The notes beneath the pieces are model-generated. The model was not told the DNA's origin, made no database searches, and worked only from the letters and a program-made list of their open reading frames with translations. Source: Argentina anserina (taxonomy: Eukaryota; Streptophyta; Magnoliopsida; Rosales; Rosaceae). Taken from it: DNA of 64,000 nt. This document shows, piece after piece, positions 49,101-60,170 of this stretch. Position numbers and translations under genes: made by a program. Where the stretch lies: positions 16,057,555 through 16,121,554 of the forward strand of contig NC_065875.1 in NCBI RefSeq assembly GCF_933775445.1, given 5' to 3'. The first letter of the stretch is position 1. Every line of letters begins with the position of its first letter.

Positions 49101-50617
49101 TATTCTGGCACAGTTTTTAAATTAACACCTAAAAAATAATTCACGGAAGCTCAGAACACCAAGCAAAATCAGGTAGTGTCAAGTTCGGAGACCAACCACA
49201 TCTCAGATCATATCTCATTGGACTAGGTCCATCTAATTCCTCATATGATTGAAAACAATAACAACCGGAAACAGTGAGATTAAATTAGACACACAAAATA
49301 GATCCATACAGCACACAACATCACATACTAGGTGGTATTGCAAAGTTTAATGGAAAACACTTGATATTACCTTGAGAAATAGTAATTTAGCACTGATCGC
49401 TGCATTTTATCTTAAGCATAAACATCTAATCCCACTCTAACAATATAAAATTTAATACTTTACTGTCCACAAAAGATTTGTAGTCAATGGAGCAGTTGTC
49501 TGCTAAGAGTACAGCGGAAAATAGCATAACCTTGTCAAACAAACAATAGCTATAGAACACCACAGGACTTGTACCAAAAAATAACATGCCAGTACATAAC
49601 TTCTAGATGAACTTGCATCTTACCCTCAATACATATGACCAACGGATACAGAGACATAAGATCAGAACTGATAATATTCTGATGCATTTTAGAAGAGGAC
49701 CTAAAGCCTAAAGGTAACGGATATTCATGTACATACAGGCAAGGGTTTGAAAAGTGAAAAATATATGGTAAAGGATGCTCATTTTAAGGCAATGGTAAAT
49801 TCACAACTACATCCAATGAAATCCTTTCTGTAATGTGCAGGTACAGATTCTACTGACAGATGAACAAAAAGGAAAGAGCGACACAAAATAAGCGAATTAC
49901 ATAGCTAGCTTTCTTCTCCTAAAGTAAGTTAAGAAGTTAAAGTCAAAACACTAGTTGAATTTCCACTTTGAGCTTCTTCAATTAACATATACAAGTAATG
50001 CAAGGACTTTGTTTCAAGCGCTTCATACATCCTCAAAATTATATAAACACTTGCATGGTTCCATCCTTACTAAGAATTATCCAACGCTAGTCTATATACT
50101 ACAGTCAGCTAATTTCCAAGCCTACTACTAGATTGATCTACTAAACTGAGCTCAAAACAAGTCCAATTTATAATTTCTGAAAAATCAAATACCAAGAACC
50201 GAAACTCAAATTCCTCCCTCTTTCCCACACCTTTCTAAGCAATCAAACATCTAAAAAGGTCCAAACATTATGAGAAGATCACAAAACCAAGACAAACCCA
50301 GTTCAACAAGTTCACAAATTTTCACCATTTCTCTAAAAACCAATCACAACCCAGATCATATCCCTCAGTTTCAAACTAGATCCAACTACTTCCGCATGCA
50401 AATTAAAGAATGGGAATTGAATGATACCGTAGCCATCTTCAACGAGGAAATTGAAGGTGTGGTGATCGCAGTTGTAGGTGAACTTGTTGTTGGTGGAGGG
50501 CAGTCTCTGGAGGCACTGAGCCGCAATCGCCGGGAAATTTCCGGTGAACTCGGTGTACTCGGCCAAGATCATTATGCCTCTGGCCACGAAGCTGTATATG
50601 AACGATTCCTGACTCAT
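46119..50617 (-). CDS. VAMP724: VAMP724-like R-SNARE (VAMP72 family)
   Basis: Five exons (50617-50428, 48402-48261, 48161-48041, 46405-46343, 46268-46119) give 221 residues. The longin domain (1 to about 120) starts [20 protein letters not shown] and includes [20 protein letters not shown] and [16 protein letters not shown]. The R-SNARE helix spans about 127-187 with the zero-layer Arg at 155 (DRGENL), followed by [15 protein letters not shown] and one C-terminal membrane anchor (about 196-213). VAMP72 proteins sit on post-Golgi vesicles and pair with plasma-membrane Q-SNAREs for secretion. [13 protein letters not shown], the KDS segment and the exon layout favour VAMP724 over VAMP721/722. 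Introns 1 (~2.0 kb) and 3 (~1.6 kb) are long and AT-rich. Confidence 0.93.
48403..50427 (-). other. VAMP724 intron 1
   Basis: Starts GTATC after TACG and ends TCTGCAG, phase 1. No coding region or clear mobile element was recognised in its 2.0 kb. Confidence 0.6.
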
Positions 50618-51834
50618 TTGGCCTCCACTGAGTCACCTCGGAACTGGACCAGAGAGAAGAGAGAGAGAGAGAGACAATGAGAGAGCGTACGTTGTTGTTC
50701 GTTGGCTGGCAAATGTTGTTCCTTCGCTAGGAAGTAAGAATTTGCTTTTGGGGTATTAAGAAACATGAAGAAGAGTGATTAAACTAGTTAAACTAGTGGA
50801 GACAGACAGGGATTCTGGTTTGGCGCTAATGGTGGAAACGGGATGTGATAAAGAGCTTGATTAATCATTTGGTGTGGACTAAAAAGGGTCTTCAAGAACT
50901 CTGTAAAATGCTGTTCACTGCGGCAGAGGGAATGGCTACTATGCCCTTGGTGTCAACAGGGGCAACATCATCGCATGCATTATTTCTGTCTAAAATCTAA
51001 ATACCGGCTCGTTATATCGATGTAACGATCGGAAATGCGAAAATCATTCCAAATGTTTATATAGAATTTCATAAAGATAACAACCAAAAATGGAACATCT
51101 TAAAAACATTAACATAAGCTATTGAAAATTGACTGTGGATGGTGAGGGATTCAATAATGAAATTGCAATAAAGAGGGATGATTAAAGAGATCAACACAAG
51201 TTTATTGATTAAGAATGACCAATAGGGATGATTAAGGAAATTCCTGGTTGCGAGGTTTTCTTTTCTATGGTGTCTATTTTCTCTAACTCGATTGTACAGT
51301 TAGAAAACTAAAATTTATATTGTGAATTAAGAAGCTAATGAAATTGAGTATCAATTTGTGTGGTCTAGATAATTCATTCGTGCACATATCCGGACCAAGA
51401 TTAAATAAAACTTAATAGCTAATAAATGGAATCATTCAGTGCAAAATACACATTTCACGCTCCCGAACAATCAAAACAGAACAGTCACATTGATGTTGGT
51501 GTAGGAGAAAAATCATATCACAAGTGAGGTGGACGCCGCAAGGATTCTCAATTGGTTATAGCTCACTCCAACCCTAAACCATTCAGTGTAGACGATGTAG
51601 CAGTTGAAACACGTCTTACCGACAGATTGTGGGAGGAGGTCACGAGTTTTAAGTTTATGCGCCAAGAAAGTAAAATGCGAGATGGGGGAAATGAGGTCAA
51701 ACACAAAACAGAGTGGGTTGCTGTAGACTTAGTTCAGTAGGATGCTTCGCGAATCTACCTTATACCCTACACAAAATCGTCGATTACGAAGAGTCTCCTA
51801 TCAAACACATCAACATCCCCAAATTCAAATTTCA

Positions 51835-51872
<38 letters not shown>

Positions 51873-51952
51873 CTCAGGTACCCCAAAACCCCCGAGCTTC
51901 AATACTTCAAACGGACACTTACAAACCCCCCAAGAAATTGTTCTGATCTGAA
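50618..51952. promoter_or_regulatory. Divergent promoter region
   Basis: Lies between the VAMP724 start (minus) and the coiled-coil gene start (plus). A CT microsatellite of about 30 bp at 51839-51868 is in the probable 5' leader of the plus-strand gene, and a GA-rich stretch at 50652-50674 is near the VAMP start. No further gene is supported. Confidence 0.45.
51839..51868 (+). repeat. (CT)n microsatellite in 5' leader
   Basis: About 15 CT dinucleotides, 85 bp upstream of the ATG at 51953. CT-rich leaders are common near plant transcription starts. Confidence 0.85.
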
Positions 51953-53816
51953 ATGGCCAGCTCCGATTCCACTCTCTCTCTTCCTCCATCGGCTCCCCTC
52001 CCCCTCGCTCCTCCTCCGCTTTCCACCGTACGGCTCCCTTTGCTTTCTTCTCTCCGTTATTTCTTTTAACTTTTGTTCGTTTTGGTGTAAAAAGATCTGT
52101 GAAGTTGAAACTTGTGTGATTGCAGACAACGAAGGAGAATCTGACACCAGTTTCCTGCAAGATTGAGGTAACCCAACAACGTTGTTGCTCTATTTTGACA
52201 CAGGATTAACTTTGACACTACTAAGGATCTGCAAACTGGGCCTTTTGTTTTGTTTTTAATCATGTCGCCTGTTGTCTTTGTTATTAGGAACTGAATGAAT
52301 CGAGGTCTGAGCTTCTTGGCAGAATTCAAGGCTTGAAGAAGGTGAGCATTGTCCCCACCCTTTTTTTTTCCTTACAATTTATGTTTATTGAAGAATGATT
52401 TTTGAGGCCTAAGTTGGTTATTAATGGTGTTGGTTTGAGTGATTAGGATTTGCAAACATGGAGGTCAAAGCTAGACTCACAAGTGAAGGTCTACCGCGAT
52501 GTAAGTGTTTATATAACTTAACTCTTGAAATAACAAGCATTTGGATTCTGCTTTCTATATTCTCTATGGGATGAGGTATTCCTTGAATATTCTGGTGATT
52601 GAAGAATGAAGATGGAATCCGGGTGCTTGTTCTCTGGCAATTTTCAGTGTATCTGCAACTCTTATTTATGTGATTGTACAATTGCTGAGGTGGAGAGTTA
52701 AATTTGTGAGGTGTTCTCTTGGAACATTGATTCATTGTGTTCATTGAAGAATGATGTAGCTCTTAATTTAGAAATTTTGTAGTTGTGCTAGGCTACGTCA
52801 CTTAGACGGGTCAGAATGTATACTGCAATTTAGCCCTTGGTTTCAATGCACCTGAACGATCTCACTATTAAAATTAGTTTCTCAATATGATCGATTTGAT
52901 GATGTATGTGTGGGTGACCACATGAGAGTGAACTCTAAGAGTAAATGAGAGTATAGTAGGTGGACAGTCAATCTGTTTCTTTTCTCAACTTTCCTGTGAC
53001 CAACATTATCTTGATTTTCCACTGTCAGTGTTCATCTTTCTACATTTGGACATAAACTCGGCTGGTGGTGTCTCATGGATATTTGCTATAGTAGTATTTT
53101 TTAAGAAGAAATTTCTATATGGTACCTTAGTAGCACAAATATAGAAGGTGCCTGAAATGGCCAAAGCTAAACATGGTAATCCATTTAAGTCATCAATTTG
53201 GTGCCCCAATTTAACTCATTCAAAAAATATTAACCATTTTTCAGAATGCTTATGAGTTGTGTATTTGAAGAACTTATTCCTATAGAGTAGGGAATTCTTT
53301 TCTGTTAGTTTTTTTGTTTTCATTTTTGATGCTGTTGGCTGTGTTTCAAATTATGTATTCTCATGGTTGCTGAATCATATGCAACTCTTGATGCAATTTT
53401 CTCTTGCCAGGAACTTTCAGAACTCAAGCAATCGCTCAACACTGAAGTGGAGCAGCTTCGATCAGTGAGTGTTGCTCTGGAAACTCTTGTGCGTTCCAAA
53501 ATTCATTTTAAAAGTGTATTAAATCAACTTGTTGAACTGAAACTAGGAATTTCAAGAATTGAGGACCACTCTTCAGCAGCAGCAAGATGATGTAACTACT
53601 AGTCTCCAGAAATTTGGGGTATGTTCTCTTATGTTGTCTATTTGTTCCTTTTGATTGCTCACTATTACTGTAATGTTGAGCGCAGATCATTTAACATTTT
53701 AATTTCTGCAGCTACATAATGTGAAAGACGATACCAAGGCTGACGTATCAACCCCAGAGGACGAAAAATTAGATGTAACAACCGTAGAGGATAATGTCAA
53801 AGAAGCTGAAAGCTAG
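51953..53816 (+). CDS. Small coiled-coil protein, function unknown
   Basis: Seven exons (51953-52027, 52126-52167, 52288-52341, 52447-52500, 53411-53464, 53547-53618, 53712-53816), all joined in phase 0, give 151 residues. The N-terminus is Ser/Pro-rich (MASSDSTLSLPPSAPLPLAP). Residues ~35-115 are a likely continuous coiled coil, including ELNESRSELLGRIQGLKK, ELKQSLNTEVEQLRS and EFQELRTTLQQQQDD. The tail is acidic (VTTVEDNVKEAES). Exons 3, 4 and 5 are each exactly 54 bp (18 codons). I do not recognise a named family with certainty; a cytoskeletal or scaffold role is only suggested by the coiled coil. Exon calls rest on splice consensus and phase. Confidence 0.8.
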
Positions 53817-54822
53817 ACGGGTCTTATCGTTGAGCAGACACCATTTGTGTTGATTCCTGAAGGAAAGATGACTATGAATCTGTTTGTTGTGTCTATCTAG
53901 TTAAAAATCGGCCATAACCTTGTTGTCTTTCATAAAGAATTATCTTCTGAACCAAATCATGTGGAATTCTGTCTACTAAATTTGAAGGAGCTCTTGAAGC
54001 AACTTTTGCCCCACTCAAAATTGTGGATTGCCATTTACTACTGATCTATATATCATAATATCATATTGTGTTTTGCAAGTGCCTTCTGAAACGAATTGAA
54101 TGGACTTTGAGACAGTCGGATTGAGTTGGTGTGCCATTAACAAGCTTCTATACTATGACGAACATCAATGTGCATCATTGTGACACGTCCAATGTCAATG
54201 GCCATCTATGCCATGTTCATAGTCTTGCCTAATGATATGAATTTCCTCTTTCATCAGTTCTGCACTGCACTGAAGACAGAGCTGGTAACACTGCAATTTC
54301 CAAGGGTTTATCTAGCTTCCCGTTCTACCTTAATGAAAACTAGAGGGATTGTTGGGATATATATGATCTTCCTTTAGGGGCTTCATTGCTGTTGTAATTT
54401 ATAAACAAACCCTCCAAAGTTGGGAACTTGCAATACTGTTTTAGCTGTAGTCTTGCTGAGTTGTTAGTCTTGCTAAAGGCATTATGCTGTTAAATTGATG
54501 GCCAACCTTCTACAAGATATCAAAGCTCATATCTGTACCTGTCTGAGTGTTGTAAGACCATCCACGGTGATTTTTAGACGCAATTTCTGCTAAAATAGGT
54601 AAAAAGATTACCACATAGGAGAAAACTCCAAAACTCCAATTCCACATCCAGTTAAAAAACCTTCCTATGTCAAGTGACAGATTTCCCTGCATCCATATAT
54701 TTAACCACTCTGAACTTAGTGCCTCTAGTGATAAGAAACTATCTGGTTGTCTTCAATTAGATGCAAAATCCATATGATCCAATTTAACAGCATATACTTT
54801 AGAGAAATAGATGGCTAGCCAT
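53817..54822. other. 3' UTR and intergenic DNA
   Basis: Probable 3' UTR in the first ~150 bases; nothing else recognised. Confidence 0.4.
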
Positions 54823-55272
54823 CAGGGGCAGATCTAGGATCCGAACGTAAAAAAGTTTTTGCCGGTACAAATATATAATCATGCAAACTGTAGACGTTAA
54901 TGAGTCTTTAAAAGTAAAAATAAGTGTAAATAAATGTAGAACAATATTCTTAAATTCAATGACAAATTAAAATACTCTAACAAATTTTATTCGCAAAATG
55001 ATTAGATTAGATTGAAATGTAAGAACTCATACTTGCAATTTTAAATTTAATATATAGAATAACAACTAATAAGAATATTATAAGAGTTATACTTGATAAT
55101 TTTCAATAATTTAAGAAGAATAAGGTCATGTAGGAGAAATGCATATTAAAAATCCAATTCTATACATATATAAATAATTGTTTTGGCTAACACATATATA
55201 CATGTAGTAAAAAATTTGGGATGAAAAATCTTGCATGGGCTCTAAGCAAGCTTTGGGCTGGATCCGCCCTTG
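54823..55272. mobile_element. hAT-like MITE, ~450 bp
   Basis: Left end CAGGGGCAGATCTAGGATCC and right end ggatccgcccttg (complement CAAGGGCGGATCC) are inverted. Flanks ctagccat (54815-54822) and ccagccat (55273-55280) match at 7 of 8 positions. No transposase is encoded. The termini belong to the same loose family as those at 44761 and 35102. Confidence 0.68.
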
Positions 55273-55373
55273 CCAGCCATCCTATAATATAGAAAGTAAC
55301 TGACACTCATTGCCTGTGGAAAGTTTCAAGCTTAGTACAAAGTTGAGATCACAGGTTACTACAAAAGTAAGCT

Positions 55374-55568
55374 TCAAGAAGAAAGTCTACCCCTTTTCAA
55401 CCAAGAAAATCCGGTATCCGACGACCACTCGTGAGTTGCGACGGCACCCAGCATAGCACCAATTGTCAGTATAGAACCAAACATGGAGAAACTTCCAGGG
55501 GCAGGACATTCTACAGTGTCAAGCCAAGCGGAATTGCCTAGCCATATAGCGTAAGTCACTATCTCCAA
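55374..55568 (-). pseudogene. ERD6-like sugar transporter exon fragment
   Basis: The minus strand encodes SMFGSILTIGAMLGAV, very close to the second-helix region of plant ERD6-like monosaccharide transporters. The flanking sequence (TYAIWLGNSAWLDTVECP on one side, THEWSSDTGFSWLKRG on the other) does not continue the transporter clearly. No other transporter exons are nearby. It is best seen as a relic or captured gene fragment next to the MITE ending at 55272. Confidence 0.5.
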
Positions 55569-55997
55569 CCTCCAATTAAGACTAAATATAACGATGAAAG
55601 TTGAATTTAGACATTATATACAAGACTTTCAGTCCTAGCAAGATATGAAATATCAACTACAATAATTCAGTTTTTTTTTATTGTCAGCTTTAAGCCTTTA
55701 ACCACGTAGTCTTATCTCCAGTCAAATAATCCATTAATCGAGCCGAAACTCTACATTTTTTAGTTATTCGCTAATTTATGTTATCCTTGAACTCACATCT
55801 CTAACAATCAATTTATCTTTGTTGTAATTTTTTTATGGCAAACATACTATGTTTTATAAATTTTATGTGGCATGAATAACCATTACGTATTTCAAAAAAA
55901 TTGAAATGCATTAACAAAGAGACCTATAGAAGAAAACCCTAGGAGCGTCGTTCCCCTTTGGTCGCTCAAATACCTAGCTTGTCTAGGTTGTATTTAG
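55569..55997. other. Intergenic DNA
   Basis: No feature recognised. Confidence 0.35.
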
Positions 55998-56900
55998 GTG
56001 GTGATTAACCTTCCTATCCTTGATCTCTCCCTCAATTATCCCCTCTCCATGGAAAACCTAGACATTATCTCCCACAGCTTTGCACAACAACTCGCTATTA
56101 CAAGCCAGGAAGCTTTCGACATCTCTAATGTTCATGATGATGATGATGACGCGGTAGGTTTTGGCCAAGCGTTCCTCTTAGCACGGCCATTGGACCTTCG
56201 TTCGCACTTCAGGAGACTTTGGACACTTGAAGGTTCCTTCTAAGTACAAGCCCGACCACCGGATCATCTTCTCTTTGTGTTCAATCATGGCAAAAGCACC
56301 AAGAGAGTGATGAACGAGGGGCCTTGCTGCTATGGCAGGGCACCAGTCTTCTTCCAGGATTATGATGGGGTTGTTGACATCCATTTCGTTTCGACAGATC
56401 TCATCTCCTTTTGGTTTTATCTGAAAAATATTCCTCCATTTTTTTAGAAACCAAATCGGATCAAAACAGTGGCCATGATTGCTAGCAAGACTCCTCCTCA
56501 GCTAAAGAAGATCCCTGGTGATCAAGTTCTTGCATACATGTATGTTGGTGCACCTCCTACCCTTAGCTCCAAGGGCAAGGAACAGATATGAGGCTATGGT
56601 CTCTGTTAGTTGTTTTCTTTTTCATTTGTTATGTTTTGTTTTGAACTCTAGTTTTGGTTTTCATTTTTGCTTTGGTTGTTTTTTTCTTGTTGTTCCCATG
56701 TTGATCATGGAGTTGTCCTTATGCAAGGTGCTTATTGCTTAAATAGGTGGGCGGGATATGTGCCCTTTGGCATTTGTGTTATGAATCTTTGTCTACCTTA
56801 AAAAGGTAGTAGCAGGTGGCGTGTATAGGCCTTCCCTTAACAATACATATTAGCGGGTTTGCGATCTGAATGAAATTATTCATTATCTTCAAAAAAAATA
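55998..56900 (+). pseudogene. DUF4283-type LINE remnant with A-rich end
   Basis: The plus strand reads a DUF4283-like domain: HFRRLWTLEGSF, then after a stop LLFVFNHGKSTKRVMNEGPC, CYGRAPVFFQDYDGV and ISFWFYLKNIPPFF. Downstream there are many stops. The 3' end (gaatgaaattattcattatc then an A run, 56868-56898) looks like the tail of a plant L1-type LINE. Reverse transcriptase is missing, so it is internally deleted. Confidence 0.6.
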
Positions 56901-57783
56901 GTCATTATATATTCTTCCTCTGTGATAAAGCACGTACAAGAAGTCATGAGCAAAAACTTAAAGCTAACATGTGACATAGAACTATTATTTAATAATAAAC
57001 TCAATTATTCATAACTTTTACATATTCTACGACTTAGAGAGCGTAGTAATAAGCAACAAACTAACTAAATTGTAAAATTAGGTTCAAGCACATACCTTAA
57101 AGCCCGGGCCCAAAACCCATATTCTGAACTCTAGGCAAGAATTGTATCTTGGGTTCAACCCTAGCCACACTCAACCATCACCCATCACCACCCAAGGAAA
57201 ACTGGCATCAGTTATGGCTCTTTTGCTTCGTTTGAATCGATTTCCATTATACCTCAGTAGATCTGGATGCGGCCTAAGAGGTAGATTGTTGTCAAGAAGT
57301 GTAGTGGTATTCTTCAATCTAATCTCACCCCACCACCACCATTGACCAACCCATGATCTTCTTTCATGGTAGCATCGCGAATCCAATTTGGGTAAACTTG
57401 AGAAAGAGAAGAGTTTGTGTCAACGGAATAGATAAGGAATTGGCTGGAAAAGAAGAGAGATAGGGATTGCAGATTGTTTGATTCATGGTATTGATCATAT
57501 AGATGGAGAGATAGAAAGAATATTAGATAGCAATAATAGGGGAGAGCGATTGCGAGTGATACCTTATCTTTGTTGTAATTAAGTTCTTCTTTCTCTTGTA
57601 TTTCTGTAATACTGAGGCTATGTCGCTGGTTGCACGAAATTAAAGCTAGAAAGTGCATGTATGCAAGAAGATGCAACTGAAATAACAATGGATTGCACAA
57701 CTATAAGTACGGAGGGACAATCAGAAAAAGAAAAACCAAAAAAAAGTATATTACAACTACGAAAGCCGAAATAACGTTTCTCA
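56901..57783. other. Intergenic DNA downstream of the F-box gene
   Basis: Includes the probable 3' UTR of the minus-strand F-box gene. An open frame of 128 codons on the minus strand (57700-57314) is low complexity and not supported as a gene. Confidence 0.4.
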
Positions 57784-59097
57784 TCATAATGGGAGCTGAT
57801 GCCATTCCAGAAACATAGGCACGTCTGATGCCCTCTGCAAACCACTGAAGGGAATCGTAATAAAACCAAACAAGGAAGACATAATCCCCCGTGAGTGTGA
57901 CCCTAGCTCGTGATGCTTTGTGATCTCTCTGTCCTCCAAGTTTATTTCTTCTACGCAGTTATTATCTTTGATGTAGTATATAGAATTTCGTCGGAGCCTA
58001 GGGAAGCTTTTAGTTGAAACAGAGACTGAACGCATGCTATCCACGAAAAGAGCCTCATCTCCGATGTCTTCAACTTCAACTGACTTCTCAATGGAGCCAT
58101 CTCCCGCGTTCACTTCTAGCTTGGAAACAATGAATTCTTCTTCAACAGACGCATCATCGGGCTGCCTTCTTCTTCTTTGAACTGTCAACAAGTCTCCCTT
58201 CTTTGTCTCTACAAAATGCACGTCATAGTCACCAAGGTAGCACATCCGCCGAGTAACTTGACGTAGTTGTCCTGGGTTGTCAACATTCACCGACACAATC
58301 TGTCCCGTATCCACTATTGCATAAACTCGGCCTTTATGTAATATAGCTTCCAGAAATTTAAATGCTGGGTGCTTTATGTGATACCAACGCCCATCACTTG
58401 CTTTGAATAAAGCCAATGCCAGCCCGTACCACATCGTGCAGTAGAGAGCTAAAGCCATATAATTATCCGGATTCAGAGCTGGATCTGCAGACAAGATAAC
58501 CTTGTTGACTATAAGACGGTAGCTGTCATGTTCTTCTAGCCGGTTCAAGGGAGGGAGACGAATAGGGCTCGATTTTCTGAAAGGGTCTTGAAGTGATATG
58601 ACCACGCATGACTGGTTGTTCAGTTCATCTACTGTGGCCAACCAACCATGGCCGGAACTACAACACCACACAGTACGAGGAGGCAGTCCTGGTAACTCAC
58701 CATTGTTGTAAACTTTTCCTTCGGAAACACTGTATAGTGTTGTTTGTGTTTTGTTACGAATCAAGAGCATGGGAGGAGGAACATGTTCCTTAGTACGCCA
58801 GGGCCCGTGCTGGTTCGCTTGCTTATAGTATTCCGCAAGAGAATTCCATCGTTTGCAGACGGCCGTGAAACGAACATGATCAGCCGGCTCAAACAGCTTA
58901 TCAAGAGTCGGAAACACGATCGTCAGGGCAAGATTTTCCCACTTCCCTGTTGCACAAGTTAATGGTTCTTGAGACTCACCACGACTCGTATATTCTTGTT
59001 TTGAAAGATGAATCCTGCTAGACCAATGATCTTCAACAGTCATCATGTTTGATCCGTTTGATGTCTCTACAATTTTCTTTTCCTCTAAATTAAACAT
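57784..59097 (-). CDS. F-box protein with DUF295 (KIB-type) domain
   Basis: An intronless gene of 437 residues. The F-box is at about 50-90: WENLALTIVFPTLDKLFEPA, then FTAVCKRWNSLAEYYK. A beta-rich C-terminal region follows, with GLPPRTVWCCSSGHGWLATV, RWYHIKHPAFKFLEAILHKG, VYAIVDTGQIVSVNV and SIYYIKDN, as in plant F-box/DUF295 proteins. Such proteins bridge an SCF ubiquitin ligase to substrates; Arabidopsis KIB proteins of this group target GSK3-like kinases, but this family is large and mostly unassigned. There is no frameshift, and the start at 59097 is the first ATG of the frame. The F-box is somewhat divergent. Family level is confident; the target is unknown. Confidence 0.85.
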   Translation of the reverse strand: MFNLEEKKIVETSNGSNMMTVEDHWSSRIHLSKQEYTSRGESQEPLTCATGKWENLALTIVFPTLDKLFEPADHVRFTAVCKRWNSLAEYYKQANQHGPWRTKEHVPPPMLLIRNKTQTTLYSVSEGKVYNNGELPGLPPRTVWCCSSGHGWLATVDELNNQSCVVISLQDPFRKSSPIRLPPLNRLEEHDSYRLIVNKVILSADPALNPDNYMALALYCTMWYGLALALFKASDGRWYHIKHPAFKFLEAILHKGRVYAIVDTGQIVSVNVDNPGQLRQVTRRMCYLGDYDVHFVETKKGDLLTVQRRRRQPDDASVEEEFIVSKLEVNAGDGSIEKSVEVEDIGDEALFVDSMRSVSVSTKSFPRLRRNSIYYIKDNNCVEEINLEDREITKHHELGSHSRGIMSSLFGFITIPFSGLQRASDVPMFLEWHQLPL

Positions 59098-59224
59098 TCA
59101 CTGTACATGGGTACGTACCCAAAGAAGTGAAGGGGTAGCTATTTATTATAATGTCAAACAATCTCGATCAGAAGTGAAATCCCATACGAATAAGAAATCC
59201 TATACGAACAAGAAATCCTTTCAC

Positions 59225-60170
59225 TGCCAGATTGAGAAAATCTGGAGATCCTCTTGTTTTGATTTCTCTCTAACTAAAGTGAGTTCATCCACTGTGAAGG
59301 TTGCAAGAGGAAAGTCAAGAAATTGCTACAGATAATTGACGGTATTAAAAAATGAAGCTTAACATAAAAACTAGAAATTATTGAGTTCATTGACTGCATA
59401 TGCTATCTGCTTGCAGGTGTTTACACCACATCTATTGAGGCAGAGCAAAGCAGAGTGGTAGTCACTGGAGACATTGACGTTCAGACCCTCATCAAGAAGC
59501 TCATTGTAAGAACCGGTAAGCATTCTGAGCTATGGCCCGGAAATCTCACTGGGAAAGAAAAGACCAAGCCTGTGAAAGCCGAGAACAACGAGAAAATGAC
59601 ATCCTCGGAAATTTGCCAAAGTCAGCAGAGTCCTACATGTCTACATGTGACAAAGTTGGAGTGCTCGGGTAAACAGAACAAGTGAGGGTGACACAGCTAA
59701 GTTTATCAAAGAGGAAAATTGCCTAGTGTCAAAGAAGGGTCACATTCTGCCGGAGAGATCTCCTGATGGCCATGATTCTCAGGCCATGGATCTTCAGCTC
59801 GGCGAAAGTAAAAAAGGGGGTGCTAGTGGCAAACAGAACAAGAAAGGCCAAAGAGATGATTAGGTTCAACATGCTCCGGTGGACATGCAGGTATAGGTTC
59901 TCAACATTCTAATGTTCACAGTGCTGGTCCGGTTGATCTCAGCCATCTCAACGGAAACATGTATCCGATGGATTACCACTCCTATAATGTAAGTGACAAT
60001 ACTGCAGCTGCTACAGCACAGCCTAGTATAAGCCGGGTTCCCTACTATTGTTATGGTCCATCATCACGGTACAAGGATGCAGCTAATGATGAACAGATTG
60101 ATCAAGTGAAAGCAACATATCTCAACAGATATTCAGTGATGACAATGCTAGTGGCTGCTTTATCATGTGA
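59225..60170 (+). pseudogene. HIPP (heavy-metal-associated isoprenylated protein) pseudogene
   Basis: Relics of a heavy-metal-associated domain are split over frames: IHCEGCKRKVKKLLQIID, with the CxxC site, ends at about 59340. After an intron-like gap, VYTTSIEAEQSRVVVTGDID and TLIKKLIVRTGKHSELWPG follow from about 59420. The frame then stops at 59685, continues in another frame (GDTAKFIKEENCLVSKKG), shifts again, and finally encodes FSDDNASGCFIM followed by TGA (60168-60170). The last four residues CFIM are a CaaX prenylation box. An upstream stop and a ~2-base insertion before the CxxC site remove the start. HIPPs bind metals or partner proteins at membranes; this copy should be inactive. 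Confidence 0.75.

Noticed and set aside
53363..53590. 75-codon frame across exon 5 of the coiled-coil gene
   Set aside because: It reads through intron sequence on both sides; only its middle part is exonic.
57314..57700. 128-codon minus-strand frame downstream of the F-box gene
   Set aside because: Low-complexity, hydrophobic and Ser-rich reading of a 3' region; no family similarity.
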